Positions 37,947 through 47,627 are shown, counted from the stretch's first letter. The stretch is 64,000 nt of DNA from an uncultured Formosa sp. (GCF_947500765.1 NZ_CANMTH010000004.1:1-64000), one strand, 5' to 3'. Notes: generated by a model from the letters alone, not told the origin. Translations and numbers: made by a program.

Positions 37947-37954
37947 TATCTTTG
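37947..37954 (+). promoter_or_regulatory. -7 element before the STAS-like gene
   Basis: TATCTTTG, 36 nt before the ATG at 37990. The -33 element is not obvious. Confidence 0.5.
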
Positions 37955-37989
37955 TAGTATATTTTAACCATTAAAAACATTTTTTTTCG

Positions 37990-38397
37990 ATGAAACGGTT
38001 ACTCACATATGAATTTGGTTCACTAAAATTATACGAAAATTATGTTTTGGCTGAAATGAATGAGGGAGTAACTATTACAACCAAGGACAATGCTATTCTT
38101 GTAAATATTGCTAAAGAATATTACAAAGGCAAACCATTTGCTTATATTTCAAATCGAAGACATTCCTACTCTGTAGATCCTTCTGTATATCTAGAAGCTT
38201 CAAAAATTGAAAATTTAATAGGTTTTGCTATAGTTACAAACAGACCAACTGCTTTAAATAATACAAAAGTAGAGCGTATGTTTTCAAAGAAAACGTATAT
38301 CACTTTTGAAATTATTTCTGAAGCCAAACTATGGGCTAATTCTATTGTAAAACAAAAGAAAAAATCTCTTCAGAAAAAGAAAGAAACATCTTCTTAA
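37990..38397 (+). CDS. Hypothetical protein, possible STAS/SpoIIAA-like fold
   Basis: 135 aa soluble protein starting MKRLLTYEFGSLKLYENYVLAEMNEG-like sequence, with a mid-part PFAYISNRRHSYSVDPSVY and a lysine-rich end (KKKSLQKKKETSS). Its length, the alternating strands and helices and the pattern of an N-terminal strand followed by a MNEGVTIT turn remind me of STAS/SEC14-like proteins found in flavobacteria, but I cannot assign a domain firmly. It stands alone behind a TATCTTTG box. Confidence 0.65.
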   Translation: MKRLLTYEFGSLKLYENYVLAEMNEGVTITTKDNAILVNIAKEYYKGKPFAYISNRRHSYSVDPSVYLEASKIENLIGFAIVTNRPTALNNTKVERMFSKKTYITFEIISEAKLWANSIVKQKKKSLQKKKETSS

Positions 38398-38506
38398 TTT
38401 TTGCATAATTAGACCAATTCTATCTTATTTTAAAATATCTTAAATCACTTAATTTATTCTAAACAAAAGATTAAATTCGCGTGACAAAATTGAATTCTTA
38501 CGTGAT

Positions 38507-39274
38507 ATGGATTCCTCAAAAGAATTAATAAAAACTACAAATCTCCTTTTAGAAATCGCATCATTATTAATGGTTTCTGGAGCCAATACCATTCGTGTTA
38601 ATTTAAATATTAAGCGCTTTGCAGATAGTCTTGGTTACAATGCTTCTTTTTTTATCAGTCAGAAAAGTTTAATAATGACTTTATACAAAGAAGATTCTTC
38701 TGAAAGTTGTACTCGAGTAAGAAATATACCTGGTCTTGCTCTTAATTTTTCTGCAATTTCTGCGATAAGTAAAATAAGTTGGAAAGCTTTACAATACAAT
38801 TGGAAAATAGAAAAAATTTCTGAAGAGATTGAAAAAATTAAACAACTTAAAAGATATCCTCAATTACTAGTTACAGTTGCTGTAAGTTTTGCTGGTGCTG
38901 GTTTTTGTAATATTTTTAAAGGCGATTACTTAAATATGTTAGTGTCTTTTGTTAGCACATTTATTGGCTTACTCGTTTTACAATGGACACATCGAAAAAA
39001 TTATAACGTATATCTAAGAATTTTTATAGGATCGCTTATAGCCTCTTCTATTGCTTCTATTGGAATTAAATTAAATATTGGTGCAAAACCAGCTACAGCC
39101 TTAGCTACCTCTGTTTTATATCTAGTTCCTGGAGTACCTTTAATAAACTCGTTTACAGATTTTCTAGATAATAACATTATAAACGGATTGGTTCGATTTA
39201 CTACAGGATCGATGATGGTACTTGCAATAGCACTGGGTTTATTTGTTTCAATGCTAATTTTTAATTTAAACTAA
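38507..39274 (+). CDS. ThrE-type threonine/serine exporter, large part
   Basis: 255 aa matching the N-terminal (ThrE_1, formerly DUF1212) half of threonine/serine exporters: a cytoplasmic N-terminal domain (TTNLLLEIASLLMVSGANTIRV) followed by about five membrane helices from residue 120 (KPATALATSVLYLVPGVPLINSF is the hallmark). In Corynebacterium ThrE both halves are fused; here they are split, the second half starting 2 nt after this stop. Together they probably export small amino acids or related compounds. Confidence 0.82.
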   Translation: MDSSKELIKTTNLLLEIASLLMVSGANTIRVNLNIKRFADSLGYNASFFISQKSLIMTLYKEDSSESCTRVRNIPGLALNFSAISAISKISWKALQYNWKIEKISEEIEKIKQLKRYPQLLVTVAVSFAGAGFCNIFKGDYLNMLVSFVSTFIGLLVLQWTHRKNYNVYLRIFIGSLIASSIASIGIKLNIGAKPATALATSVLYLVPGVPLINSFTDFLDNNIINGLVRFTTGSMMVLAIALGLFVSMLIFNLN

Positions 39275-39276
39275 CC

Positions 39277-39765
39277 ATGTCAGAAATACTTTTAAAACTT
39301 ATCGAAGTTTCTATCTGGTCTGGAATTGCAGCTGTTGGTTTTGGCGTTTTATTTAACATCCCAAAATCGACTATAATTACCGTATTTGCTTTGGGCTTTT
39401 TCGCAGGGCTTATTAAATTTACACTTCTTAATTTTGGAGTAAATATTATTCTATCAACCTTATTAGGGATTCTTTTTGTTGGATTTGTAGGCATGCCAAT
39501 TGCACATAAAATCCATCACCCGCCTGTTGTTTTTTGTATTCCTCCTTGTATACCAATGATTCCTGGTTATTTTGCTTACGAAACGGTATTAGCTATTATG
39601 AACTTTCTTATGACAGAAAATGATGCTTCAAAAAAAGAAGCTTTAATTAATGATATGGTTTCAAACGGATTCACCATGGTATTTATACTTATTTCTATTG
39701 CAATTGGAATTTCTCTTCCGTTACTACTCTTAAGAAAGAACACTGTAAAAAAGATTGAGAATTAA
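39277..39765 (+). CDS. ThrE-type exporter, small part (ThrE_2)
   Basis: 162 aa, about five membrane helices, matching the C-terminal half (DUF3815/ThrE_2) of threonine/serine exporters; the motif CIPPCIPMIPGYFAYE corresponds to the conserved P-x-V-P-G segment of the family. It starts 2 nt after the large part, so both are made together. Transcription ends at the shared hairpin with lpdA. Confidence 0.8.
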   Translation: MSEILLKLIEVSIWSGIAAVGFGVLFNIPKSTIITVFALGFFAGLIKFTLLNFGVNIILSTLLGILFVGFVGMPIAHKIHHPPVVFCIPPCIPMIPGYFAYETVLAIMNFLMTENDASKKEALINDMVSNGFTMVFILISIAIGISLPLLLLRKNTVKKIEN

Positions 39766-39831
39766 TTCTTTTACACACTCATTTAAAAAAAGTGATTTCA
39801 AAATACATTAAAAATTCAATATACTTTTAAA

Positions 39832-39863
39832 ATAAAAAGCAACCTAAATAGGTTGCTTTTTAT
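39832..39863. terminator. Bidirectional terminator between thrE-type genes and lpdA
   Basis: Perfect 15-bp stem (39832-39846 with 39849-39863), core AAAAAGCAACCTA, with A/T runs on both sides so that it can act in both directions. Confidence 0.85.
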
Positions 39864-39887
39864 TTTATACAATTTTAATTTTGCTTC

Positions 39888-41288
39888 TTAAATATGTAAA
39901 GCACGATCTGCAGTTGCAGCTAAAGCCGCTTCTTTAATTGCTTCTGTAAATGTAGGATGTGCATGAGACATTCTAGATACATCTTCTGCACTAGCTCTGT
40001 ACTCCATAGCTACAACCGCTTCGGCAATCATATCGGCAGCACGAGCACCAACCATATGTACACCTAAAATTTCATCTGTAGTTTTATCTGCAAGAATTTT
40101 TACAAATCCGTCTAAATCCATACTTGCTCTACTTCTACCTAAAGCACGCATTGGGAACGATCCAACTTTGTATTCTACGCCGGCTTCTTTTAATTGCTCC
40201 TCTGTTTTACCAACAGTTGCAACTTCTGGCCATGTGTAAACGACACCTGGGATTAAGTTATAATCGATATGTGGTTTTTGTCCAGCAATAGTTTCAGCTA
40301 CAAAGGTACCTTCTTCTTCTGCTTTATGTGCCAACATTGCACCTTTTACAACATCACCAATAGCATAAATATTAGATGCACTAGTTTGTAAATGGTCGTT
40401 TACTTCTATTTGTCCACGGTCTGTAAGTTTCACTCCAGCAGCTTCAGCGTTTAAGCCATCTGTATATGGACGACGTCCAACAGATACTAAACAATAGTCT
40501 CCTTTAAATTCTACTTCTTCTCCTTTTTTATTATCAGCTTTCACGATAACTTCATCACCAACACGCTCTACAGATTTTACTTTGTGAGACACGTTTATTT
40601 TGAATTTCTGTTTCTTTAATACTTTGTTTAATTCTTTAGATAGACCAGCATCCATAGTTGGGATAATGCGATCCATGAATTCTACTACAGAAACTTCTGA
40701 ACCAAGACGCTTGTAAACTTGACCTAATTCTAAACCAATAACACCACCACCAATTACTATTAAATGTTTTGGTACTTCTTTTAGTTTTAAAGCTTCGGTA
40801 GATGTAATGATACGCTCTTTATCAATATTGATAAATGGTAAGTTAGAAGGTTTACTTCCCGTAGCAATGATTGTGTTTTTTGCTTCAATTTCGGTAGTTT
40901 CCTCACCAGAAATAGTAATGTGTGTAGCATCCTTAAAAGCACCAATACCTTGATAAACATCAATGTTATTCTTCTTCATTAAGAAGTCGATACCTCCAGT
41001 AGTTTGATCTACGACAGATTGCTTACGTGCAATCATTTTTTCAAGATTCACTTTTATTTCACCAGGAATTTCAATCCCATGTGCCTCAAAATGTTTGATT
41101 GCATCGTCATAATGGTGAGATGAATCTAGTAAGGCTTTACTTGGAATACAACCTACATTTAAACAGGTTCCACCAAGTGTTGAATATTTTTCTATTATTG
41201 CAGTTTTCATGCCTAGTTGTGCGCAACGAATCGCTGCTACATATCCTCCAGGTCCTGATCCGATAATGGCTACATCGTATGAATTCAT
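39888..41288 (-). CDS. lpdA: Dihydrolipoyl dehydrogenase
   Basis: 466 aa flavoprotein (E3) that reoxidises lipoamide in the pyruvate and 2-oxoglutarate dehydrogenase complexes or the glycine cleavage system. FAD site VAIIGSGPGGYVAAIR at the start, redox-active pair in GGTCLNVGCIPSK, NAD site VIGGGVIGLELG, and the active-site histidine in HAHPTFTEAIKEA. No E1 or E2 gene is adjacent. Upstream on the minus strand two TAnnTTTG boxes lie side by side (41323-41338). Confidence 0.96.
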   Translation of the reverse strand: MNSYDVAIIGSGPGGYVAAIRCAQLGMKTAIIEKYSTLGGTCLNVGCIPSKALLDSSHHYDDAIKHFEAHGIEIPGEIKVNLEKMIARKQSVVDQTTGGIDFLMKKNNIDVYQGIGAFKDATHITISGEETTEIEAKNTIIATGSKPSNLPFINIDKERIITSTEALKLKEVPKHLIVIGGGVIGLELGQVYKRLGSEVSVVEFMDRIIPTMDAGLSKELNKVLKKQKFKINVSHKVKSVERVGDEVIVKADNKKGEEVEFKGDYCLVSVGRRPYTDGLNAEAAGVKLTDRGQIEVNDHLQTSASNIYAIGDVVKGAMLAHKAEEEGTFVAETIAGQKPHIDYNLIPGVVYTWPEVATVGKTEEQLKEAGVEYKVGSFPMRALGRSRASMDLDGFVKILADKTTDEILGVHMVGARAADMIAEAVVAMEYRASAEDVSRMSHAHPTFTEAIKEAALAATADRALHI

Positions 41289-41628
41289 AAAGTTTTTTTT
41301 GATTCTTTTTTAAAATGGTTAACAAAAATACAAATTTAGACAACCTTAATAAGGTAAGATCATTAAAAATTTAAGCTTTTTTTCATAAATGTTTAACAAA
41401 AACACACTTTGAACCAATATGTTCTTTTAATCTTTTTAAAACGAGATACATTGACTATTAATACACTAGGTTATTAATGTTGAAATGATTATTATTTTTT
41501 AAAAATCGATATTATAAATATTAAAATGCGCTATACTATTAGAAAGTTTTATTGAGTACTTATAAAATTTATCTGTGTTGAATGAAAAAAATACATTAAT
41601 TTTACTTTTTATATCTTATATTTTTTTG
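41289..41628. other. Divergent intergenic region lpdA / small membrane protein
   Basis: Contains adjacent minus-strand boxes TATTTTTG (41323-41330) and TAAATTTG (41331-41338) for lpdA, and on the plus strand a possible promoter, TTG (41578-41580), 22 nt, TACTTTTT (41603-41610), for the next gene. The middle shows nothing. Confidence 0.4.
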
Positions 41629-41997
41629 ATGAAGAAAACATTATTTTTAGTCTTTTTAGGCTTAGCACTTATAGCCTCTGCATACATGGCATTTATTTAC
41701 TATGTACCTTATAGCACTGGTACTCGAGCTGGTGAACTTATAAAAATTAGTCAGAAAGGAGTCTTTTTTAAAACATGGGAAGGCGAAATTAGTCAAGGTA
41801 TTAGTGGTGCTCAAATTTTTTCTTTTTCTATACTTGATGATGATAAAGAAGTCATTGAAAAATTAAATGAACTACAAGGTAAATACGTAAAGATTAAATA
41901 TACAGAACGCTACAAAACCTTTTTTATATGGGGTGACAGTAACTACTTTGTAACTGAGGTTGTTCTTGAAAAATCTCCTCATATAAATAATCGTTAA
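41629..41997 (+). CDS. Small membrane-anchored hypothetical protein
   Basis: 122 aa. ATG 41629 is preferred because it follows a promoter-like element and starts the hydrophobic segment (MKKTLFLVFLGLALIASAYM). The rest is periplasmic: YVPYSTGTRAGELIKISQKG, VFFKTWEGEISQGISGAQIF and a C-terminal KIKYTERYKTFFIWGDSNYF. Very similar small proteins are frequent in flavobacteria and are often mislabelled as 6-phosphogluconate dehydrogenase; nothing here supports an NADP or phosphosugar site. The function is unknown. Confidence 0.7.
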   Translation: MKKTLFLVFLGLALIASAYMAFIYYVPYSTGTRAGELIKISQKGVFFKTWEGEISQGISGAQIFSFSILDDDKEVIEKLNELQGKYVKIKYTERYKTFFIWGDSNYFVTEVVLEKSPHINNR

Positions 41998-42006
41998 TCT
42001 GATTTA

Positions 42007-42038
42007 AGCCTAAAAACTGACTTAAAATTATTTAGGCT
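42007..42038 (+). terminator. Weak hairpin after the small membrane protein gene
   Basis: AGCCTAAA and TTTAGGCT pair perfectly across a 16-nt loop, followed by a T-rich but interrupted tail. Possible terminator. Confidence 0.35.
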
Positions 42039-42085
42039 CTCCTTTATATTTTCACTAACTTTAAAATAATCAGTAATTTAAAGTT

Positions 42086-42481
42086 ATGAAAACAGCTATT
42101 GAAAGATTACAACTTCATAAACAAGATGAAATTCTGGTCTTAAACGAACCCGAAGAATTTGCTACACTTACCAGTTGCTTAGATTGCTCTATTTTAGGTT
42201 CTCTATTAAAAACATCTAGCGTGTCTTGCGCGGTTTTATTTGTTACAAATAAACAAGAATTATTCAATCAGATGTTAACACTATTTCCAAAGCTAACAGA
42301 CGATTCTATACTATGGATTGCTTTTCCTAATGAAACCTCTAAATCTTATATTTTAGAATTATATAATCACGACGCGTGGGATGAAATCAAAGATTATAGT
42401 TTACAGCCTGTGCGTAAAATAAAACTTTCTAAAAACTGGAATGCACTACGATTTAGAAAGATTGAATACGTAAAAAACTAG
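42086..42481 (+). CDS. DUF3052-like hypothetical protein
   Basis: 131 aa soluble protein. The order EILVLNEPEEFATL, CAVLFVTNKQELFNQ, DDSILWIAFPNETSKS and a final LSKNWNALRFRKIEYVKN follows the DUF3052 layout (a nucleotide-binding-like Rossmann half with a closing W-x-x-L-x-F-R motif) as I remember it. No function is known. It lies alone between two unrelated plus-strand genes. Confidence 0.6.
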   Translation: MKTAIERLQLHKQDEILVLNEPEEFATLTSCLDCSILGSLLKTSSVSCAVLFVTNKQELFNQMLTLFPKLTDDSILWIAFPNETSKSYILELYNHDAWDEIKDYSLQPVRKIKLSKNWNALRFRKIEYVKN

Positions 42482-42537
42482 CCTAATTATATTGAAATAA
42501 AACTTTTGTAAGTTATCTTTACTCATGAATTACACAC

Positions 42538-44787
42538 ATGATAAAGGACTATTTAAAATCTATAGAATTATTCTTTAAGGGATCCAATTTTTACCGCGGT
42601 CTTCTTATTACACTCTCTATTCTAATTCCTTTATTATTCTTTTATTCTATAGGTATATTTGCATATGCCCCTTCTGTTGCCATAGGTATATTTTTAAATG
42701 CACCTAGCGATATTCCTGGCAGCTTAAAACGTAAAATAAACGGCATATTACTTAGTGTTATAATTACAACATTTACCACTTGCATTATACTCTTTGCAAA
42801 ACCTTTTTTACCTGTTTTAATTGTACTACTTACTATATTAACTTTATTTATTTCGTTAATATCTGCTTATGGCTTTAGAGGATCTTTAATTGCTTTTTCT
42901 GGATTACTGGCTATTGTTATTGCTTTAGGTGTTAAGAAAGAATCATCTTCAGAAATCTTAATACACTCGGCTTTAACAGCATGTGGTGGACTTTGGTATT
43001 TACTATTTTCATTGTTTTTGCATTGGGTAAATCCTAAAAAAGATGAAGATCAAGTTATTTCTCAAACCCTATTATTAACAGGGAAATACCTTAAAATTAG
43101 AGCGAAACTAATCACAAAAAAATCGAAAAGAACAAAACTTCAAAATGAATTATTTTCACTTCAAACTCAAATTAGTGAAAAGCACGAAACATTAAGAGAA
43201 ATGTTACTTACTGAACGTAAACGATCTGGACGGTCTCATTTTGATGAAAAACGATTACTGATTTTTATATCTCTAGTCGATATTTTTGAATTAGCACTCG
43301 CAAACAATTTAGATTACACAAAAATAAATGCACACTTTAGCGAACGTAAACAGCATTTAAAACCCTTTAAGAATTTAAATTTTGTAATGGGTAATCATTT
43401 AATAATGCTTTCAGAATCTGTTATAAAAGGTGATAAAATTCCAACAAAAAACAAACTTTTAAAAGCTTTGAATAAAGCTCATAAAGGAATTAAACATTAT
43501 GTAGACGATGTGCAACTTCCTAAAGCCAGAGAAGGCGCAATGATGCTTCATAATTTATATGATTATCAAAAAAAGCTATTGTACGAAATACGTTCTATAA
43601 GACGTGTTATGGCCAATGTAAACGATGCTTCTCATTTAAAATTAAAAAGTACTGAGGCAGCACAATTTATAACCTCTCAAGAATATTCCCCTAATATTTT
43701 CTTTGAGAATATTAGTTTAAAATCACCTATTTTCAGACATACGTTACGTTTAACTATTTCGCTTTTAGTTGCCTTTTTACTTGGTCAGTTTTTTGAAATT
43801 AGAAATGCATATTGGATTATTTTAACCATTATTGTTATTATGCGTCCTAATTATGGTCTTACCAAAGAGCGCACAAAAAACAGAATATTAGGCACCTTAA
43901 TTGGTGCTATTTTTGCAATTGCAATTATTATGCTCACGTCTAATCCAATTGTGTATGCGGTTTTAGCAGCTGTTTCACTTATGTTTGGTTTTTCTTTAAT
44001 TCAGCAAAATTATAGAGTTGGTGCAACTTTTATTACCATGTACATTATATTTGTATACGCCTTGCTAGACCCAAACGCCATGATTGTTGTTAAATTTAGA
44101 GTGCTAGACACTCTAATAGGTGCTCTAATTTCTCTTTGTGCTACTTATTTTTTATGGCCAAATTGGGAATACAAAAACTTGAACGATGTTATAGAGTCTG
44201 TTATTAAAAACAACACCATTTACTTAATCGCAACTAAAAATTTATACCACAGTAAAAACACTGATAATATAAATTATAAAGTACCCAGAAAAGAAGCTTT
44301 TTTGGCTGTAGCAAATTTAAATGCTGCCTTTCAGCGCATGACCCAAGATCCAAAATCAAAACAAATTGAATTAGATTTAATTTATAATATTGTAACTTTA
44401 AATCATACATTTTTGGCCGCTGTTGCCTCTTTAGGTAGTTTTATTCAGAATCACGACACCAGAGATGCTTCAAAACAATTCGATATTTTTATCAATCACA
44501 TTAAAACCAATTTAGATTATACTTTCGCCATATTAGATAAACAAGAACCAGAGCCATTACATAAAGATTCTTACATTTCTGAGGCTGAAGACAAGTTGCT
44601 TCATAACTTTCAGAAGCTATCAAAAAAACGAAATAAAGAAATTGAAAAAGGGATAACTACAATAGATAAAGCCTTACTTAACGATTTACAAGAAGCTCAT
44701 TTAATTTACAACCAACTGATTTGGTTAAAAGGACTTTCTGAAAATTTAAAAAAATCGACCGAAAAATACGTGAAGATTTTTAGCTAA
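42538..44787 (+). CDS. FUSC/YccS family inner-membrane protein
   Basis: 749 aa with two blocks of about five membrane helices (about 20-155 and about 400-545) separated by a large soluble domain (about 170-385) and followed by a cytoplasmic C-terminal domain. The second block starts HTLRLTISLLVAFLLGQF and has YWIILTIIVIMRPNYGLTKERTKNRILGTLIGA, the FUSC-family signature, and the first block has YAPSVAIGIFLNAPSDIPGS. Relatives include YccS/YhfK and aromatic-acid exporters such as AaeB; the substrate is unknown. Single gene. Confidence 0.82.
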   Translation: MIKDYLKSIELFFKGSNFYRGLLITLSILIPLLFFYSIGIFAYAPSVAIGIFLNAPSDIPGSLKRKINGILLSVIITTFTTCIILFAKPFLPVLIVLLTILTLFISLISAYGFRGSLIAFSGLLAIVIALGVKKESSSEILIHSALTACGGLWYLLFSLFLHWVNPKKDEDQVISQTLLLTGKYLKIRAKLITKKSKRTKLQNELFSLQTQISEKHETLREMLLTERKRSGRSHFDEKRLLIFISLVDIFELALANNLDYTKINAHFSERKQHLKPFKNLNFVMGNHLIMLSESVIKGDKIPTKNKLLKALNKAHKGIKHYVDDVQLPKAREGAMMLHNLYDYQKKLLYEIRSIRRVMANVNDASHLKLKSTEAAQFITSQEYSPNIFFENISLKSPIFRHTLRLTISLLVAFLLGQFFEIRNAYWIILTIIVIMRPNYGLTKERTKNRILGTLIGAIFAIAIIMLTSNPIVYAVLAAVSLMFGFSLIQQNYRVGATFITMYIIFVYALLDPNAMIVVKFRVLDTLIGALISLCATYFLWPNWEYKNLNDVIESVIKNNTIYLIATKNLYHSKNTDNINYKVPRKEAFLAVANLNAAFQRMTQDPKSKQIELDLIYNIVTLNHTFLAAVASLGSFIQNHDTRDASKQFDIFINHIKTNLDYTFAILDKQEPEPLHKDSYISEAEDKLLHNFQKLSKKRNKEIEKGITTIDKALLNDLQEAHLIYNQLIWLKGLSENLKKSTEKYVKIFS

Positions 44788-44875
44788 ATCCAGAAGCTTT
44801 TTGCGTAAATAATACAAAGTCATCATTTCTCTTGGCTTTTACACTATCTTTGTTGCAATCTTATTTATTAAATCT

Positions 44876-46114
44876 ATGTCGTTTAAAGACTTACACCTTA
44901 ACAGACCGCTTTTACGCGCTATTGCCGAATCTGGTTACAATGAACCAACTCTGATTCAAGAAAAAACCATTCCTTTTATATTAGAAGGAAAAGATGTTAT
45001 TGCTTCTGCACAAACAGGAACAGGAAAAACGGCTGCTTTTGCTTTACCTATTCTTCAATTGTTTTTCGACAATCAAGACGCGCCAAAACACGGAAAAAAA
45101 ATTAAGGCACTAATTATAAGTCCGACACGAGAATTAGCAATCCAAATAGAAGAAAATTTTAAAAAATACAGTAAATACACCAATTTAAAAAGTGCTGTTG
45201 TTTTTGGAGGCGCATCTATAGAACCACAAATTGAAATCTTAAAAAAGGGAGTTGATATTTTAATAGCTACTCCAGGTCGTTTGCTAGATTTACATAAACA
45301 AGATGTTGTTAACTTAGATTTTGTTCAGACTTTAGTGTTAGATGAAGCTGATTTAATGTTAGACATGGGCTTTATAGACGATGTTAAAAAAATTGAACGT
45401 CTGTGTACTAGTGAAAAACAAATCTTACTCTTTTCTGCAACCATGCCTTTTAAGGTAGAACAGTTAGCGAAAACCATCTTAAAGACCCCAGAGCGTGTAG
45501 AAGTTTCTCCTACATCTTCGGCTGCTAAAAGTGTTTCTCAATTATTGTTTTACGTACCGAAACCTAAAAAAATAGAATTGTGTTTACACCTTTTAAGAAA
45601 CACCTTTAAAGGAAATATGCTGATTTTTAGACGTACAAAATTTGGTGTCGATAAATTAGAACAAACCTTAATTAGAAACGGTTTTAAGGTTGAAAGCTTT
45701 CATGGAGATAAAACACAAAGTGACAGACAAGCAGCTTTAAGTAATTTTAAAAATGGAGATTCTAATATTTTAATTGCTACAGATGTTGCTGCTCGTGGAA
45801 TTGATATAGACGATTTAGATGTGGTTATTAATTTTGATATTCCAAACATTCCTGAAACTTATGTACACCGTATTGGACGTACAGGTCGTGCAGGAAAAAC
45901 AGGAATGTCGTATTCATTTTGTTCAGCAGACGAGAAAACTTATATAAAATCTATTCAGCAATTAATTCAAAGAGAAATTGCAATTGAAGAAAATCACCCG
46001 TATTTACTGGATCCTAAAGCAAAACCAGAAGTTCATAAAAAACAAGGCGGAAGTAAACACAAAAAAGGTAGAAAATCTGAAGCCTCTAAAAAGAAAAAGA
46101 AACGTTGGTATTAA
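44876..46114 (+). CDS. DEAD-box RNA helicase, RhlE-like
   Basis: 412 aa. Full set of helicase motifs: Q-motif YNEPTLIQ, AQTGTGKTAAFALP, SPTRELAIQ, TPGRLLDL, DEAD (LDEADLMLDMGF), SAT, ATDVAARGIDIDDLD and HRIGRTGRAGKTG. A short basic tail rich in Lys, Ser and Gly (about 385-412) follows. Such RhlE-like helicases help ribosome assembly and RNA decay. It is 88 nt after the FUSC gene. The start is ATG 44876 (MSFKDLHLNRPLLRAI). Confidence 0.93.
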   Translation: MSFKDLHLNRPLLRAIAESGYNEPTLIQEKTIPFILEGKDVIASAQTGTGKTAAFALPILQLFFDNQDAPKHGKKIKALIISPTRELAIQIEENFKKYSKYTNLKSAVVFGGASIEPQIEILKKGVDILIATPGRLLDLHKQDVVNLDFVQTLVLDEADLMLDMGFIDDVKKIERLCTSEKQILLFSATMPFKVEQLAKTILKTPERVEVSPTSSAAKSVSQLLFYVPKPKKIELCLHLLRNTFKGNMLIFRRTKFGVDKLEQTLIRNGFKVESFHGDKTQSDRQAALSNFKNGDSNILIATDVAARGIDIDDLDVVINFDIPNIPETYVHRIGRTGRAGKTGMSYSFCSADEKTYIKSIQQLIQREIAIEENHPYLLDPKAKPEVHKKQGGSKHKKGRKSEASKKKKKRWY

Positions 46115-46554
46115 AAAAATTAAGACGAAAAGAATTTTATTATTTTTAATTATTATATCCTCTTTTACCATAATAGACCAAGCAGTTATTGCTACAGACA
46201 ATTATAAATATAATATAAAACCTACTGATTTAAATGCACTTACATATTCTATTTCATTAAATCCCGACGGTGTCTATAGACACACTTATTATAAATTTAT
46301 TGAATTATCTAAAGCTCCACAAAAAGAACTTAAAACTGATACGGAACTTGGTAAATTTCAGTAAAAGTGATCTCTCTTTTAATTCAAATAAAACGAGTAA
46401 TCCTTCTAAAGACGACTTAAATTTAACACATTATAAGGCGAGATTAGATTATAAATCGCCAAAAAATGCAACATCAGAAGTTATAGCGACAACTATAACA
46501 TTTTTCGAGACAGATATTCCTTGGATACAAAATTACACGTTAACTAAGGCATGA
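46110..46554 (+). pseudogene. Frameshifted gene for a small secreted protein
   Basis: The first frame (to TAA 46364) encodes a signal-peptide-like start (KRILLFLIIISSFTIIDQAV) and then ATDNYKYNIKPTDLNALTYS, SLNPDGVYRHTYYKF. The continuation (NFSKSDLSFNSNKTSNPSKD, then ARLDYKSPKNATSEV and FFETDIPWIQNYTLTKA) lies in another frame and ends at TGA 46552. No ATG, GTG or TTG begins the first frame after the helicase stop. I read it as one gene broken by a frameshift and probably by loss of its start. A run of five A (46320-46324) near the join would suit a homopolymer indel or sequencing error. Family not recognised. Confidence 0.5.
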
Positions 46555-46555
46555 A

Positions 46556-47221
46556 CTATTCCACAGGAAAGTTAAAATATTGATTTTTAAAGGGCTCGTT
46601 TCTTAGCGTAAAATGCCACCACTCTTTGCTATAGCTTCTAAATCCATGTTTTTGCATCACACGCTGCAAAAGTATTCTATTCTCTTTTTGTTTAGTGGTT
46701 AATTTAGAGTACGCTACCCAAGAAGGCTCTCCAAAAAAATCGAAAGGCGATCCCATATCTAAGTTTTTACCAGTTTCTGCATTTACAATCGTTAAATCTA
46801 CTGTGCTCCCACTGCTGTGTCTAGATTTTGAAGCAATATATCCATCTCTAAACAAATAATGTTTATCTACATTTGGGTAAAAGTGAGGCTTCATCAATGT
46901 ATCATTTACATTTTTTGCCCATTTTATAAAATGATTCACTGCTTCTTGTGGTCTGTAAGCATCATAAATTTTAAGTGATAAGTTTTGTGTTTCTAATTCT
47001 TTTTGTACAGCATGTAATGCATCGGCCGTTTCAGAAGTCACAATACCTACAGCATTGTAATAACCATAAATTGGTTCGCCAACAAAATTATAATCAGTAC
47101 AATACCGTAATTCAAGCTGTATACTTGGCACTACATCTTTTACATATACAAATCCTTTTGGTAATTGTGCAAAAACAGAACTACTTATTAGAAAATATAA
47201 AAAGGCTACTTTAAATTTCAT
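46556..47221 (-). CDS. D-alanyl-D-alanine dipeptidase (VanX/DdpX family)
   Basis: 221 aa with a signal peptide (cleaved near VFAQL, residue 19), so periplasmic. Peptidase M15 zinc motif: SRHSSGSTVDLTIV (His and Asp) and EWWHFTLR (Glu-x-x-His), with the VanX-like YDAYRPQEAV and ELRYCTDYNFVGE. It should split D-Ala-D-Ala from cell-wall turnover rather than confer glycopeptide resistance, since no VanA/VanH-like genes are near and Gram-negative cells are not vancomycin targets. It converges on the pseudogene, with one base between the stops. Confidence 0.88.
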   Translation of the reverse strand: MKFKVAFLYFLISSSVFAQLPKGFVYVKDVVPSIQLELRYCTDYNFVGEPIYGYYNAVGIVTSETADALHAVQKELETQNLSLKIYDAYRPQEAVNHFIKWAKNVNDTLMKPHFYPNVDKHYLFRDGYIASKSRHSSGSTVDLTIVNAETGKNLDMGSPFDFFGEPSWVAYSKLTTKQKENRILLQRVMQKHGFRSYSKEWWHFTLRNEPFKNQYFNFPVE

Positions 47222-47265
47222 GACATCGAGATTTAACGCTAAATTAGATAAAATAATTTTCTCCT

Positions 47266-47625
47266 ATGGTGTATCCTTGGCATTTATATCTCCTGTCTTT
47301 TTTATATGTTGTTGCTGGAATTTTACACTTTGTAAAGCCTAATACCTATTTGAAAATTATGCCTAATTATTTACCAAATCCTAAATTATTGGTAGCTTTA
47401 AGTGGTATTTTTGAAATTGCTTTAGGCATTTGTTTATGTATTTCGACGTTAAAATCGATTGCTATTTATGGAATTATAGCCATGCTACTTGTGTTTTTAC
47501 TCGTTCATTTTTATATGCTTAAAAACGAAAAAAATGGGGCTGGAGTACCTAAATGGATTTTAATTTTACGTATCCCAATACAGTTTATTTTAATGTACTG
47601 GGCTTATTTTTATATAAATATATAA
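47266..47625 (+). CDS. DoxX/MauE-like small membrane protein
   Basis: 119 aa with four membrane helices. The pattern LYVVAGILHFVKPNTYLKIMPNYLPNPKLLV and an SGIFEIALGI segment is typical of DoxX-like proteins with no settled function. Its stop is 2 nt before the AlkB-like ATG, so the two genes are coupled. Divergent from the dipeptidase gene, 44 nt away. Confidence 0.7.
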   Translation: MVYPWHLYLLSFLYVVAGILHFVKPNTYLKIMPNYLPNPKLLVALSGIFEIALGICLCISTLKSIAIYGIIAMLLVFLLVHFYMLKNEKNGAGVPKWILILRIPIQFILMYWAYFYINI

Positions 47626-47627
47626 GT

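Noticed and set aside
41629..41997. 6-phosphogluconate dehydrogenase label often given to this small protein family
   Set aside because: 122 residues with one anchor, no Rossmann motif and no substrate-binding residues.
46556..47221. Vancomycin-resistance function for the VanX-like dipeptidase
   Set aside because: No VanH, VanA or VanS/R genes are nearby and the cell is Gram-negative; housekeeping turnover is more likely.
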